Assembly (NCBI GenBank): GCA_963678675.1
Contig: OY783200.1
Span: 570,501 to 634,500, forward strand
DNA: 64,000 bases
Direction of reading: 5' to 3'
Origin: Xiphydria camelus
Lineage: Eukaryota; Arthropoda; Insecta; Hymenoptera; Xiphydriidae
Part shown: in pieces, positions 1 to 11,966 of the stretch
Layout: each line of letters begins with the position of its first letter
Numbering within the stretch: position 1 is the stretch's first letter
Made by a program: the position numbers and the translations under genes
Notes under the pieces: model-generated
What the model was told of the DNA's origin: nothing
What the model saw: only the letters and a program-made list of their open reading frames with translations
Databases searched by the model: none

Positions 1-529
1 ACCGAGGGAAATTGTCCCCCGAGTGAAAGAAGCGTTGGGACTATTTTCATAGCATTAGAAGAGCTTCCCACTGACGAGGGAAAGCCACCAACGCCCTTCC
101 CACTATGGATACTCAACCCACACACACACACACAAGAAATAACAGCCGTTGCCCGGGGGAGCGAGAGGAATGGGTTCCCGAGCTTGAGAGCTCGACTGGG
201 GTCTATTCGGCTTGCCATATACAGGCACCTAGCTGTGCCCAGGAACAAATAGCCTTTTCGAATGATAAGGGGGGAGCGAGATAAGTCGTTAGGGCGGTTC
301 AGGACCACCTATACCATTGAAATATCGTAGAAAATATATCCCGGGTGGATTCTTAGCTCTGGATCTCAGATGGAAGGCAGTCTTTCGCGTAGACTTGCCT
401 TTTTTCTTCTGGGAAAAATAGGTGGTGGTTCAAATTATGCAGTAATTTGCTTCTGTAGATTGAACTGCAACTATTTGTATGTATGGAATATCCTTGAATG
501 GAATTTGCCGAGGTAATGGGAACTCTAAT
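1..529. other. Gene-free stretch with short CA repeat
   Basis: No coding signal is visible in either strand. The only regular structure is a short CA microsatellite at about 119-134. The stretch ends at the TTAA target site of the next element. Confidence 0.6.
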
Positions 530-1421
530 TTAAGGGGCTATACTTATACACTTAGGTGGATGAAAAAAAATATGATTTTCAGAAAATAATTTTTATTCAC
601 AATAAGTATTTATTACTTTTAACTATATTCCCTAAAAATTGTATTAAAAAATTTTCTTTAATTAACGAAGTTACAGCCGCTAATAACCAGTCGAATGAGC
701 GATCGTTATGGACATAAATCCGGACATCTCGTTGCGTTCGGACAATAGACCTCTCCTTCTCATACCCTAACGAGTTTCTATAGAGTTTTGATCTGAGGAA
801 ACGTAACGGTTAATTTTAGAGTGCCATAATCAGTTTAGACCCGTTATTACGACATTACCCTGAATTTTAAGTCAGTTATATTCTGCTACTGGAGCTGAAC
901 AGTTCGATTCGTATAATAAATCGTGGTTCAGCTATACGAAGAAACTGTGATTCAGTAGAAAGAAAATTAAAAATTAAATTTGGGCCACGTTCTTCCATTA
1001 CAGCTCGACAGACGAAAACCTGAAACACGAATTTTATCCCGAAGAGAACGACTCTAGGTGCTCTTGGCAGAAGGCAAGGCTGAGAATACTCTACATATAC
1101 CTATCTGTACACACAACTATAAAACACGTCCTTCGGAAGTTTTTACTACAATTCAGTCTATCTATAGAGATCTCAGCCAGGAAAATTTATTAGAACGCTG
1201 CGTGGGAGGATGCACGCAAAATAACAATGAGTGTTTGAATAATTTAATCTGGAAAATTTCACCTAAAGAAGTAAATGGTGGTTCAATTTACAGAACTGTT
1301 AGAGGAAAGTATATGGTTTAAGATGTATGATTTTTTCCTAAAAAAATGTTTCCACCAAAAATAAATGGTCATAATTCATCCTGTTTTTTCTTCCTCTAGG
1401 TATATGTATACAGCCCCTTAA
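530..1421. mobile_element. TTAA-flanked inverted-repeat transposon carrying a Mutator-like fragment
   Basis: The body at 534-1417 is bounded by TTAA on both sides (530-533 and 1418-1421). The ends are inverted: the left starts GGGGCTATACTTATACAC and the right, read in reverse complement, starts GGGGCTGTATACATATACC. Similarity between the ends continues for about 50 bases with gaps. A TTAA duplication is typical of piggyBac-like insertion, but the termini are not classic piggyBac ends. The internal protein remnant (about 1022-1321) looks Mutator-like instead, so superfamily assignment is open. The element is non-autonomous as it stands. Confidence 0.65.
1022..1321 (+). pseudogene. Mutator-like transposase C-terminal fragment, frameshifted
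   Basis: The frame from 1058 gives a peptide with CVGGCTQNNNECLNNLIWK. This resembles the C-G-x-TQN-x-NE-x-x-N-x-x-IW-x-x-PK block seen in insect Mutator-like (PF20700-type) transposase proteins, followed by an expected PK. Just upstream, in another frame (about 1025-1079), the DNA reads NDSRCSWQKA, which fits the segment normally placed before that block. The two pieces join only across a one-base frame change near 1075-1080, so this copy is dead. No N-terminal part is recognisable inside the element. The family identification rests on memory of the motif. Confidence 0.55.
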
Positions 1422-1426
1422 GCGTG

Positions 1427-1529
1427 TAAAGCCGGGTTCTCATTAGTCAACTTCATTGATCAATTATGTTCAGTTGCATAAATTCAACGTTATTGTTCAA
1501 TGAAATTGACTAATGGGGACCCGGCTTAA
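1427..1529. mobile_element. 97-bp MITE with TAA duplication
   Basis: The element body 1430-1526 begins AGCCGGGTTCTCATTAGTCA and ends with its imperfect inverse. TAA lies on both sides (1427-1429 and 1527-1529). A 3-bp TAA/TTA duplication is typical of PIF/Harbinger elements. The terminal sequence matches that of the larger element at 16205-16887, so the two appear to belong to one family. Confidence 0.7.
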
Positions 1530-2414
1530 GATCATTAGGAATCAAAGTCTTTGTTATATTATGCTTTTGAGGATTTTTGAGGTGCTACCGATGGAGCGGT
1601 GTAAGATAAGCGATGCAAGTGAAGGGTCCAAGGAATTGGTTCGGCAACGACAAACCCTCGGGTTGGCGTTTCGAGACAAAGCTCCCCCGTTTTTCGTTAG
1701 ATTCGCACTCCCTCGAAACCACGATAGATAACGGTCACGGATCGTTCAATCTGAATTCCGTCCGAAACGATACACTTAAACGAGACAATAGGGAAGTTAC
1801 TATAAAAGAACAGGTTTGTAGGGTTCGACTTTAAAAAAAGTTGGTTCGCAACCCACGTTCGCCGAAATATGTCGCCCGCCTCGCCGTTGCGACCGATGTA
1901 GAGATTAGATCTAGATTAGCGCGTTACTTAGGTTGCGATGATATTGAGCGGTAAGAAATAACGCAGAAGTCTCCTTACGACGGAACACATATTAATGCAA
2001 ACTTAAGTCACTTGATACATTTTGTAAATCGGTCATAATGGCGAAGCGATATGTTTCGGCAAATTTAGGCTGCTAATGAGTTCGCAGCTCGGCACCTTTC
2101 CTGGAAGGGTTAATTGCCGGACGAGTCGTAATGGACCGCTTCCCGCAATACCCATTCTAATGGATACCGCTATACTTAGAATATTAAATCAGCTTTGTAA
2201 AGGGGAGAAATGACGAATTCAATAGATGACCGATCGGGAAAATCTAACATCTGGATTATCAGGTATAGAAGGTCGCTTCACCATTCGGCGTATAGTAGTC
2301 CGACCTCTCTTTATGGTTAAGGACGAACAACCGCTGCTCAGACCCGTTAGGTGCGGGACTCGGGAATTACCCAGCGTCAAGCTCTGAATTTACTGGAGAA
2401 CGGCCGACACTGGA
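1530..2414. other. Gene-free stretch
   Basis: Short overlapping reading frames occur at about 1513-1834, but none has a recognisable motif or splice context. I see no RNA gene or clear repeat. Confidence 0.5.
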
Positions 2415-2632
2415 ATGTATGCATTCATGACGCGTGCCACACGTCACATCCAAGTGAAATTCGTGCACTCTCTGTTTGTCGTATGTGGAATCAAACGTAT
2501 TTTTAAGCTAACTCTTGAGCAAAAAGGCACTTACGATAAAATAATGCAAACTGTCAATAACGGGGTTGGAGAAATCTTCTTAAATGTGCCAGGATGAACT
2601 GGTAAAACGTTCCTAATTCATAAAAAATGACG
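2415..2632 (+). pseudogene. PIF1-like helicase relic (Helitron-type)
   Basis: The frame reads YDKIMQTVNNGVGEIFLNVPG, then a stop at 2595-2597, then TGKTFLIH. This is the region around Walker A of PIF1-family helicases carried by Helitrons, where the usual text is close to D-A-P-G-G-T-G-K-T-F. The second glycine of the motif is replaced by the stop, and a further stop follows within a few codons. No other helicase motif is convincing downstream, so only a short degraded segment survives. The Helitron assignment is an inference, since host PIF1 pseudogenes would look similar over so short a stretch. Confidence 0.55.
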
Positions 2633-2640
2633 AGTTCATA

Positions 2641-3690
2641 ATGGGAATCTCAAAGGAAGCCAAGACTTTGGTGATTTTATAGGGGGAAGAAAATCATCCG
2701 ATGCATAAAATCGCCAATATCTTGTAATCCTTTCAAGGTATCGATCGTTGAAGTTTTATCGCGCAGCTAAATTTAGCTCCCAATAAATCACCAACAAAGG
2801 CGACGGAACGGATATCATCCAGACGGCGTTCCGAAACTTTCTCAGCTCGAGTATTAAAAAAATTCACTTTTTATTAATTTTTCCAATGACAAAATGAGGT
2901 GTTCGAAGTTTTTTGCGCAGTACTTTGATAGCGGGACGAGATGTAGAGCTAGAAGAAATAAGAATAAAACATGGAAGTAGCCCGTTCTCATTCGTGCAAT
3001 GATACAGGGCTGAAACACCAGCACAGCCTTGAATAATCAACAAGCCGACAGCAATGGCGCACCATTCGCCTTACTTCGTTTTAATAATATTGACGTACGG
3101 CTATGGTATTCTCTCGATATCCATAAATATCTGAAATTAAAGACTACTCAACCTAACAGTCTATAACAAATTCGCTCTAAAAAAAATGGGGTGGGGGATG
3201 AGAGCATAAATCAAAAAGTCATGTCGCCCAGATGGGGGCTCTCGATGAGTGGATGCTCTAAATTTAGGATGCTCGGGAAAAAAAGAAGAGATAGAGACAG
3301 AACGGAACTTAAAAATCTTAGGTACGCGTGTATTATTTTGTTGTCAGCAACTTCGCGGCAAAATGTGCCGCACGCGACCAATTTCCTTTTGCATGTGTAT
3401 AAATAAATAAATTTGCGATCTAGATTAAAAAATATGATAACTGAAATTCCTAGATTAAAGATCGCTGTTTAGCTTATTGTTTTTGTTCGGCAAATATGTG
3501 CATATGTGTAAATAACAGAGAAGATGAAGGGACAGACAGAAAGACAGGTGCTTCGCTAGATCCGAGTCTCGATCTCGAGGCGCAGGTTCCATGTTTTGCG
3601 TCCCGAGAAAGATCCACGTTATCTCGAACGAAAAATCCGTACTTCTGTTTGTTCTACCTTCTGCGTAAGTACATGCGTATGTATATGTAG
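2641..3690. other. Gene-free stretch
   Basis: There are only short frames without motifs. Part of it may be decayed helicase-element sequence continuing from the relic just upstream, but I cannot show that. Confidence 0.4.
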
Positions 3691-3693
3691 AGC

Positions 3694-3800
3694 GTTCGAA
3701 GTATACCTCGAAAATGGGCGTGGCGTCGCTGGTTCCGCGCAGCTTATTGGCCATAGCGTCCCGACTGTGCCACGCCCATTCTTGAAGCGCTTCTTCGAAC
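3694..3800. repeat. Imperfect inverted repeat with GGGCGTGGC arms
   Basis: The left arm begins GTTCGAAG and ends AATGGGCGTGGC (3713-3724). The right arm is GCCACGCCCATT (3769-3780) followed by sequence ending CTTCGAAC. Arms of about 31 bases surround a loop of about 44 bases. GGGCGTGGC resembles a KLF/Sp-type GC box, present here once on each strand. It may be a small transposon remnant or a regulatory palindrome. Confidence 0.6.
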
Positions 3801-4075
3801 ACGCTGCACGTGCATGCGAAAATACGCGACGTAAAATTTTCGTCCGCAGACTAATATTATCGCGAGTTTCGTGAAAAAGAATAATGACGGAAAAGTGTGG
3901 TAATGCGAGAGAGTGGATTGTACGTACACTGAACGTCTCGTGAAAGCGAATGAAATAGTATACAAACTCGTTATCTTCGTCTATGTCTCTTCGATGCTCG
4001 AAGAATCAATGTTACGCACTTTCGTGGTGTCTTAGGGGCGTAGTAGTTAAAAACCCCGGGAGGAGGACGGAGCAA

Positions 4076-4107
<32 letters not shown>
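4076..4107. repeat. TC microsatellite
   Basis: This is a nearly pure run of CT dinucleotides with one interruption. Confidence 0.9.
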
Positions 4108-4602
4108 GCTCCTTTCTCTTCCTTCGTCGCTTCTCCCGAGGCAAGCGCGGCAAGGTATGAGAAATACATATTTCGGACAATAGTCGCCTCACAATATGCA
4201 GTATCCGCGGTAAATTTCACGTTTTTTTTTTCTGAATAACATATTCCTTCCATTTTTCTCTACCGCTCTCAAACCCAACAGTTTCTCCCTGTCCTTCCGC
4301 ACATAACCAACCTTGGCGAAAACGCGCACAACCGCGGCGCGGGTGACCGCATCATCGAGAACACCTATTTCGATCCATGGCGATAACAAGAGGCATCTCC
4401 TCACGACGGGATACTAATAATAAATATTCGTAACAAACATAACGTAGTCAATTTCAAGATCTGCCCACGCCGAATCACTTCGGCATTGTCGAGCTGTCCC
4501 GTGAGATAATTACACGTGTTTCTCTCTCCTTTCTTCTCGCCTTTCCACTCGCGCGGACAGCGCGGCGCACGGCGACAGTCTCTGTCGTTCACAGCTGTTG
4601 CA

Positions 4603-4618
4603 GGGGGGGGGGGGGGGG
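4603..4618. repeat. 16-base poly-G run
   Basis: Sixteen consecutive G bases lie just past the stop codon of the minus-strand gene, so they would be a C-run in its 3' UTR. Such a run is prone to length errors in sequencing. Confidence 0.9.
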
Positions 4619-4660
4619 ACAGACGTCCTCGTTCCTCGGAGCGAGTCTCGTCCTCGTCGC

Positions 4661-7600
4661 TCAAGGCGCCGGCCTGAGGACCGGCGTGTACTGCAGGCGC
4701 GGGGACTTGAGGAAGTCGCCGATGCTCCTGTTGCCGCAGTTGTCCTTGTCCTCGTTGAGGATGTTGTCGGTCTGCCGCTCCGCCATCCTGTTGAGCAGCC
4801 ACTCGCTGGCCGAGTTGGCCGGGTAGACGCAGGGGTTCGTGTAAAGCTTTCCCTGTATCAGCTCGCGCAGACAGGAGGGCCTCCCGTCGCTCTCGCTTCG
4901 ATTCCGCGGGTCCTTGTTCTCGTCGGAGACTCGCGGTGGCGCGCTGAGGCGCGGGTCTTCGTCCTCGTCGGAGGAGCAGAGGTCGATGACCTCGGCGACG
5001 GCGGCGGCGGCTTCGCGGGGCGCGCCGACCTCGGTCTTCGTCCGTGCGGCTGCCTGCTGCCTCGGACTCGGACTCGTCTTGAAGGCGGCGGGGAGACTGC
5101 GATTGTGATCGCAGCGCGGCTTGGCGGTCGTCACTGTCGCCCTCGCCGTCGTCAACGGCGTTATCGTCGTCGCGGTCAACGCCGTCGTCGCCTCACCGTC
5201 GTCGATGACTATCGGGTCGCTCTCGTTGCCGAGGGCCGTGGAGTTGCCGCAGGGTAGCGCGGGGAAGGACTTTGGTCGCGGACGAGACCTCGGCCTTGCG
5301 CGTAATGACACTTTACGAATGGGGGGTCGGTACTTGGAGGGGTTACGCTTCAGTTCGTTTAGCTGTTCGGGGGTCAATCGATTCAGGACTACGTGAATCG
5401 GTCGACAGGCCATGTACAGTAATTGGGATCGCAGGCTGAGCACTGGAACAGAGAGGACGTGTTGCTGCCTTCAACGAAAGATGCGAGTATATTCACGAAC
5501 GGATTCCGAAGAAAAATTGCGCAGCACGATCAATGCTTTGGATTTTGCGGCTTATCGCCGCGAATGACGCTTCTTTTTACCGTAAGCCGCGATCAGTTTT
5601 TGCATTTGAGTTTTAGAAATGAAACAACTTTTTTCGTGAAAGCTTTTATTGCACCTAGTTTTGCGTTTAAAGGATGCTTCGGAGGGGTTTAACGTGAAAG
5701 GGCTGGTTCAACAATTTTTAAATCAAACTCGAGCAGCTGTGAAGGGACGGGTTTTCGATAAACTTCCGATCTGCCGAGTTTCATCGACGCCAGTAGGCGG
5801 AGTCTTGAGATGAGAACTCTTTCGAGGGTGTCCCGATATTTTTCGGCCGGGCGGTGTACATACTACGCGATCTATCAGAGCAAAAAGGTACATACCAGGC
5901 TTTCCCTTGTAGGAGTTGAACTTGTACTCGTGCACGTAACTGCTCCTCGTCGGCTTCTCGCGATTCTGCTTGTACGTGACGATCCAATTGTCGTAGTGCT
6001 GCATCCGATCCAGCCACCGCGGCCGAGTGCCGCCGTTCAGCGGCGGCGCGTTCATGTGTCTCTCTATCCTGTCGAGGCGCTCTTGCTGCGTGACCTCCGT
6101 CATCGCTTTCGACTTCTTCGCCATCGCGATACCGGCCGGCGAGGACAGCGGGATCGTCGGACATCGCGTCAGGTTGACCGAGCTCCGCATGCGTCGCGAC
6201 GTACGCGTCGGCACGCTGATTTCCGGCGTCGCTGTCGACGAAGAACGCGGCGGCGGCGGCGGTTTCGAGGTGTACAGCTGGAAGTATTCCAAGAACTGAT
6301 TTTGCGTTCCTTGCGGCTGCGTCGTAGCGACGTCCGGTGTCGGCGGTCGCGACAGGCCGTTGAAGCAGCTCTCGCAGCAGGTCTTCTCGTGTTCCTTGAA
6401 AGTTTCCGCAACGTTTTTCAGAAAGGTCACGCGGGAGGATGGGTTCTTTCGCCGTGCCTAGTCGGAGGACGTGGGAGGGCTAGAGGCGTTGCGGAGAGGT
6501 GACGCGATATTGGCTTTCTGGGGCGGGGGTCGGGATATCGTCGTACCTTCATCTTTTCGAGACCGACGAACTCGGCGTCGCAATTATCGCAAAGATATAT
6601 ATCGTCGGACGGTGGATGCACCATCGTTTGCGAGGCCTCTTGCTGCTGCCGGTGCCGCGTCTTGTTCGCGAGACCGAGCGTGGTGCTACCGCGCGGCAGC
6701 AATTGTCTCCGGGGACTCTCGAGCTTCTTGTCATAGTTCTGCACCGGAGAGGAGAATGATTTAGGGGGTCATTGATATGCGCGTTGCATTCGCGCTTGGT
6801 CTCAGCCGCGACGCGGCGTGGACTCACCATGTTCTCATTGCGGAATGTAACCAGAAGCTTCCCGGTGACCTTGTGATAGAGACTCGTCGTGGAGTCGAAA
6901 TTGTTGACGTACTGCAGCTTGTCGCGGGGGTATTGAGCGAGGTAGGAGCAGAAACGTAAGAGGTACTCGCTCCTGTGATATGTGTAACACCTGAAGACGA
7001 GTTTCTTCAGGCTCCCCATCCAATTCTAAAAGGATTTTCTCGCGTTACATGTCCTGCTCTTGGCCCCGTTTTCGATAACTTATTTTTTGTCGCGCGATGG
7101 ATGGGGAAAAACTAACTTTCTTTAAAATATTATGAAGAATAGATACTTTGTTTGTGTAACCGTTGTATTTTGTTAATAACATGTATTAGTTACATCTCAA
7201 ATTCAGGAACATAATATATCCTTGGCGGAAAAAATTTGTATAAGAATTTAGGAAATTAAAAAAAATGTCAAAGTTTTTCTGGTATTATTAGAGCAATGAA
7301 GATAATTGTAGAAGAAAGATCCGAATCTTTCATGAAAATTTCTCATTTTTTCACGCAAAGAATTGGAATTCTTTAATTTTCGACTGTTTAAAATTCCTTT
7401 GATTTTTTTTTTGAAAGGAGAATTTTATAGCAGTTTCATTTGTTCAAATATATTGTTTTTTTTCACGTCAAAAATTGGAACTTTATTTTTCGATATAGGT
7501 AACTGAATCTACTTAAAAATATATGATTTTCTAAAATTCTGTTGCAAATATTTTTCTATATCAATTTCTCCCAAAGATTGGGTCTCCAAAAAAAGCTTTT

Positions 7601-9102
7601 TAGAATTTATTTGAATTCATCAAACTTTAAAATTACTTAAAAACTTCCCAAAATAATCAGAAAAAAGAAACTTTCAGAGAATGATCGTATAATATTATTT
7701 CTAACAATTTTTTTTTAGCTTTCTCACACTTTTCTAACTTTTAATGAAAAGTGTTCCAATCTTTTGACTTTTCAGTTCTTTTAAGTTTTTCAGATTTCAT
7801 CTCAGAATTCTTCAGAGACGTTCTCCAGGTCACGTATTAATATGTACCCAAAGTACATAAAAGATACGTAAAATGTAACACATGTAAGATACGTAATTTG
7901 TCTAATTTAATACGAATAACTACCACAGACTACATTTGACTTCATGCAAGCTCTACTCTCATTGTCACTAACTACTGACTATCCCAAACGAAACTACATT
8001 TTCGTGTTTTTTTTTCCGTTAAAATTTGAGAATAAAGAGTTGATATTCTTCTCCTTATTGTCATTTTTAAAATTAATGTCATTGTTGTTAAAGAGGAGCG
8101 AATTGTTAATGACATAATCTCTGAAAAATGTGTAGGAAAAGTTTTTTTGATATTTAAGTTTGCCATTTGATATTCAAATTTAGTTATTAAAATTGCATAT
8201 TTTGCCGTAACTTATATGAAGATCAAGGACAATTTTTTCTGGAAGATCCGAGAAAAGAGAAATTCAATATTTTTATTTTAACACAAGTCTAAGTTTTATA
8301 AATAGTTTTTCAATGAATATCGGAGGCACAATTGCTACTCAGTAAATGACTTTTGCTACTCACTTCGTTTATTCTCTTGGGGCGAACGAAGGGATTGGAA
8401 AATGTTACTTCCTTGGGCCACCATTGCGGCTCCCCGACCACTTGGGCAGTGTCGTGTCCGAATGAACATTGAACCATGAAGGTAATGAATCGTTCCAATT
8501 GAGGCTGCAAAGCGGAAACCAAATATGTGCAAAGTGCTTGAGCGTGAAGATTTTTTATCTTCCTTTCGAAGGAAAAAAGAAATAATCCCCAAAAATGCCT
8601 TCGACTTTCGTAAAAATATGAAGAATTTTTGTAGAATCAAATTCATTTTCTTCAAATTTTCGTGAACACCTATTCGTTGACCCAATTGATTACGCATTGT
8701 AACGATTAACATTTGGTCAGATTTTTCGTGGTGAAGAAATTTAGCAAAATTCCAGTATTTCCAGTAATTCGATATTCCCGCCATGGCTGCCATCGTTCTT
8801 TACCCAAACAAAATGGCCGAATATGTTCCCTTCTTCCCGAAAGAAATGAAACACGTCGAAATATCTTTCATATGACAAGTTTTCTCTCCACTTACCAATG
8901 TGATTTTTTCGAGAGACGTCGGGTAGCCGTCAGCGAACAAAAGTGGGAGGTTGGAGATCGTGGAGCCTGAATCCGAGCAATGATGGCCACCCGGTTCGAG
9001 CTCCCCAGTGGCAGCCATCATGCTTTCATCCCCGTCATCGGGGAGTTGTTGCTGCCCCAAATCTACCCCGTACCCGTCCTCCTGCAAGGCTGAGAATCTC
9101 AT
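4661..9102 (-). CDS. NRF1/Erect-wing-like protein with C2HC zinc finger and SUMO-interaction-like motifs
   Basis: Exons (minus, 5' to 3'): 8896-9102, 8364-8504, 6828-7025, 6547-6738, 5896-6394, 4661-5442. All junctions have GT/AG and matching phases, giving about 672 residues. Residues about 62-137 (LEKITLPQLERF, PQWWPKEVTF, then NWMGSLKKLVFRCY) align by eye with the second half of the NRF1/Ewg DNA-binding domain (its QAQLRAFI, WWPEDIPW and SWTQALRTIVKNCY stretches). The basic first half of that domain is not visible, so upstream exons may be missing or the domain may be partial. A zinc finger C232-x2-C235-x12-H248-x3-C252 is completed exactly across the exon 4/5 junction, which supports that splice. 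The C-terminal exon is disordered and has two hydrophobic-acidic motifs: IVIDDGE near 490 and EVIDLCSSDEDED near 564. A nuclear regulator is inferred. The start at 9102 is the first ATG after an in-frame stop. Confidence 0.6.
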
Positions 9103-11966
9103 CTTCTCAAGGTTAACACCATTCTCCAATTCTTAAGTCTCTCTCTGTACTTCATGCCTCATTTCTGCCTCGACGAGTTGCCAACATACGTTAGCCAATC
9201 TGAGAATAAAAAGAACAAGATTGATTCCCCTTGAGATGTTGCGAAAAATCAGCACGAAAAGGTACATGAAATACGACGGCCGCGCGATTGTTTTCAGAGA
9301 TTTTGATTTCTAAACAATTTTGAAGGTACTTTTTAGGATATTTATAGACCTATGTTAAAGTGAAGAGTGAATTTCCACTCGGAAAGAGTGAAACTTGTTG
9401 GTCTGGATCATTTGAATAGGGTTTTCACCCCGGAAAAGTGATAATCCCACTTCTTCAAATTTAAAGAGCAATGTAGATCGACTCTATCGTATGAGACAGT
9501 TAAATATGGCGAAACCAAGGACAAGGTTGATCCGACCGCGTGGATTAATTTATCTACGTAGTTCAACAGACCTTGTAGATCAATAAGTGAACTATAAATA
9601 GAGATCATATAATTCATCATGCGAAAATGAACGAATCAAATAAAATAAGTAGAACAAAATCGAATTTGTATTGCTATAAACCAACAAAAAGTTAATTTAA
9701 CCCTTGTACGATTAAAGTATATTAACTATGAATAAGTCCACTTAATCAATGCAATTACATAAATGCCTTAATTATAATTGATAATCTAAGCACAAGCAGC
9801 GCATGCATTTCAAATGCCATTAGGGCAGCATTTGTCAAAATGGCACCTCACTAGACTATTAGACATTGGAATTATATTATATGTATATGAAAAGAAAATA
9901 AGTACAATGTTAACGACTGAAAATATGACTGTGCTAAAATTTTTGAATGATTGAGCAAGTATGGCGAAGCGGTTTTTTTCGCTGGGGCCGTTAAAAGGTC
10001 ATTAGGGATACATTAGCGATAGTACAAGAGGCCATAATACAATCCTATAGCGATACTTGGAACACTAGCGCCAAAACTTGGTATGGACGCCGCATCGAAT
10101 TGAGTTCATTGGAGTTGACTCGAATAACATGTTATTGACGAGATTTCACTCTTGTGTGATGAGGCTATATTTCTTCCTCATCGCGAAAGAAATATATAAA
10201 TTATAAACAATTATAATTGAAGTATATATCAACCGAGGTTTTTTGTTATTCAGAAAAAATCATGAAAGATATAGTTCATATATTGTTTTTGCGACTTTGC
10301 GAATATTTTTTGAACGAGAGTGTACCATGCTGATGATTTTCTTTATTTTTTGTTGATTCTATGTCCTGTCCTTATGTCAGGGTACTGCGAAAAAAAATTA
10401 AAACTCCATTTCGATTTGTAATATTAATAAAAATGAATGAAAATTAGGTTTCAAATATTTGTTCTTGATTCATGACTTCATCACGGATGAAGCTCATCTT
10501 CGGGTGAATAGATGTGTCGATAAATAAATTTATCAGTTCTGAGAAACCATGTTCCGAGGATTACAGAACAGTGTTTACCTCGTGTTTCATTCTATTTACT
10601 TGTTACAAACGGCAGTCAGCTACTTTAAGAACTTCCCGACAATTGTGGCGTATACAGGATGTATTTTTATCTACAGCATATCTCGTTTATTTCCATTGTT
10701 TGTCATTTTAATGTTCAATTTCTAAAACGGAACACCAGGTTTTTATTTTTACAGAAGCTATTTGTAGAGCTCTCTTATAGTTTAAGCAGCAATATTTCAG
10801 AAACGGTTCGCTCGTTGGGTGTTTTACCTTACAGTACCTTTCTTATCAGTCTCAACGATCCCTATAACTTGTCTAAGGTTGAAATTATCGAGTTCCATAA
10901 AAGAAAATAAAAGTACTCTCGTATCTCCGAAAAAAAAAACTCCACCTGAGAACAAAATATCAACGTCATACTACGATCGCTATTGTCTCGTGCAGCTTTT
11001 GTTTGAAAGACTTCTGCAACGCTCTCAGTGTCGAAGTTAGATGGTGATAGTTAGTACCTCATCCTATATAACAGTGTATATCAGTTGCACATGACAAGGT
11101 CAAAATGTGCTCTACGTATAATCTATCATCACTCTTGACGCTAAACAAATTACAAACATTGAAAATAAACAGAGTATGCGGTGGTGAAAAATGAATACTA
11201 AGCAGTTACACATCATTAAAAACTACAATTATTTCTGCTCACGCAGAAACACTGCTAACACAACGAAGTGCAATTTGACAGGGTTAAAATAATTATGGCC
11301 TGCTCATGAGAGTGCCCCATTCTAGACGTAATCTTATGAAAAATCGATACACGCTCGGAACCAAGAAACGCTGTATAGGATGCATCACAAGAGGTCTGAC
11401 GCGTAAATGGAAGAATAGCTCCTTTGTTGGATTTGACGCCGAATTTTCGGGTTGCTCCCTAACGATAATAAGAATTACAGCAGAGCTTCGGCGAGTAAAT
11501 ATCCAGGATAACTTTCATATATTCATATCTTTCGGAATAATTGCCAGACGTTATTTAACTGAATATACATAATACATATTCAAAATCGGATATTATTTTT
11601 AAATAAAACAAAATCACTATAGTGGGAATATAATAACGTCTCCTAGACATCTTCCAGACATTTTTTCAATATTTCTGCTGTCAGGGCTGAATTACAATTG
11701 TCGATTTTGTACAGGGACAAAGAAATATTGAGTTTTTTGTAAGAATAGAAGAGAATTTATTTATTTTTTTACGTCCATAACGAGGTAGCAATGTTGGAGA
11801 TAACTGTTTATCTGAATCGTTATAATTATCGACTTTCCCAGGGAATACGTAATGTTAAAAGTTTCTCGCGCTAATAGAGAACAAGATTTTTGTTTCAACA
11901 ACGCCGAGGTGAGTGTTGGGAGATAACTTAATTATCAGAGTTTGTGTAATTGGAAGAAAAGGTCAT
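9103..11966. other. Gene-free stretch upstream of the NRF1-like gene
   Basis: I find no coding exon with both motif and splice support. It should contain the promoter or further 5' exons of the minus-strand gene. A diverged dispersed repeat occupies about 10800-11100. Confidence 0.5.
10800..11100. repeat. Dispersed repeat, copy 1
   Basis: Sequence here is clearly related to about 40560-40850 in the same orientation. Shared blocks include the stretches around TATCGAGTTCCA, TCGTATCTCCGAA, ATCAACGTCATACTACGATCG and CAGCTTTTGTTTGAAAG. Divergence is high and I see no intact protein. Boundaries are approximate. Confidence 0.5.

Noticed and set aside
4598..5257. 219-residue plus-strand frame
   Set aside because: Antisense of the last exon of the NRF1-like gene, which has better splice and motif support on the minus strand.
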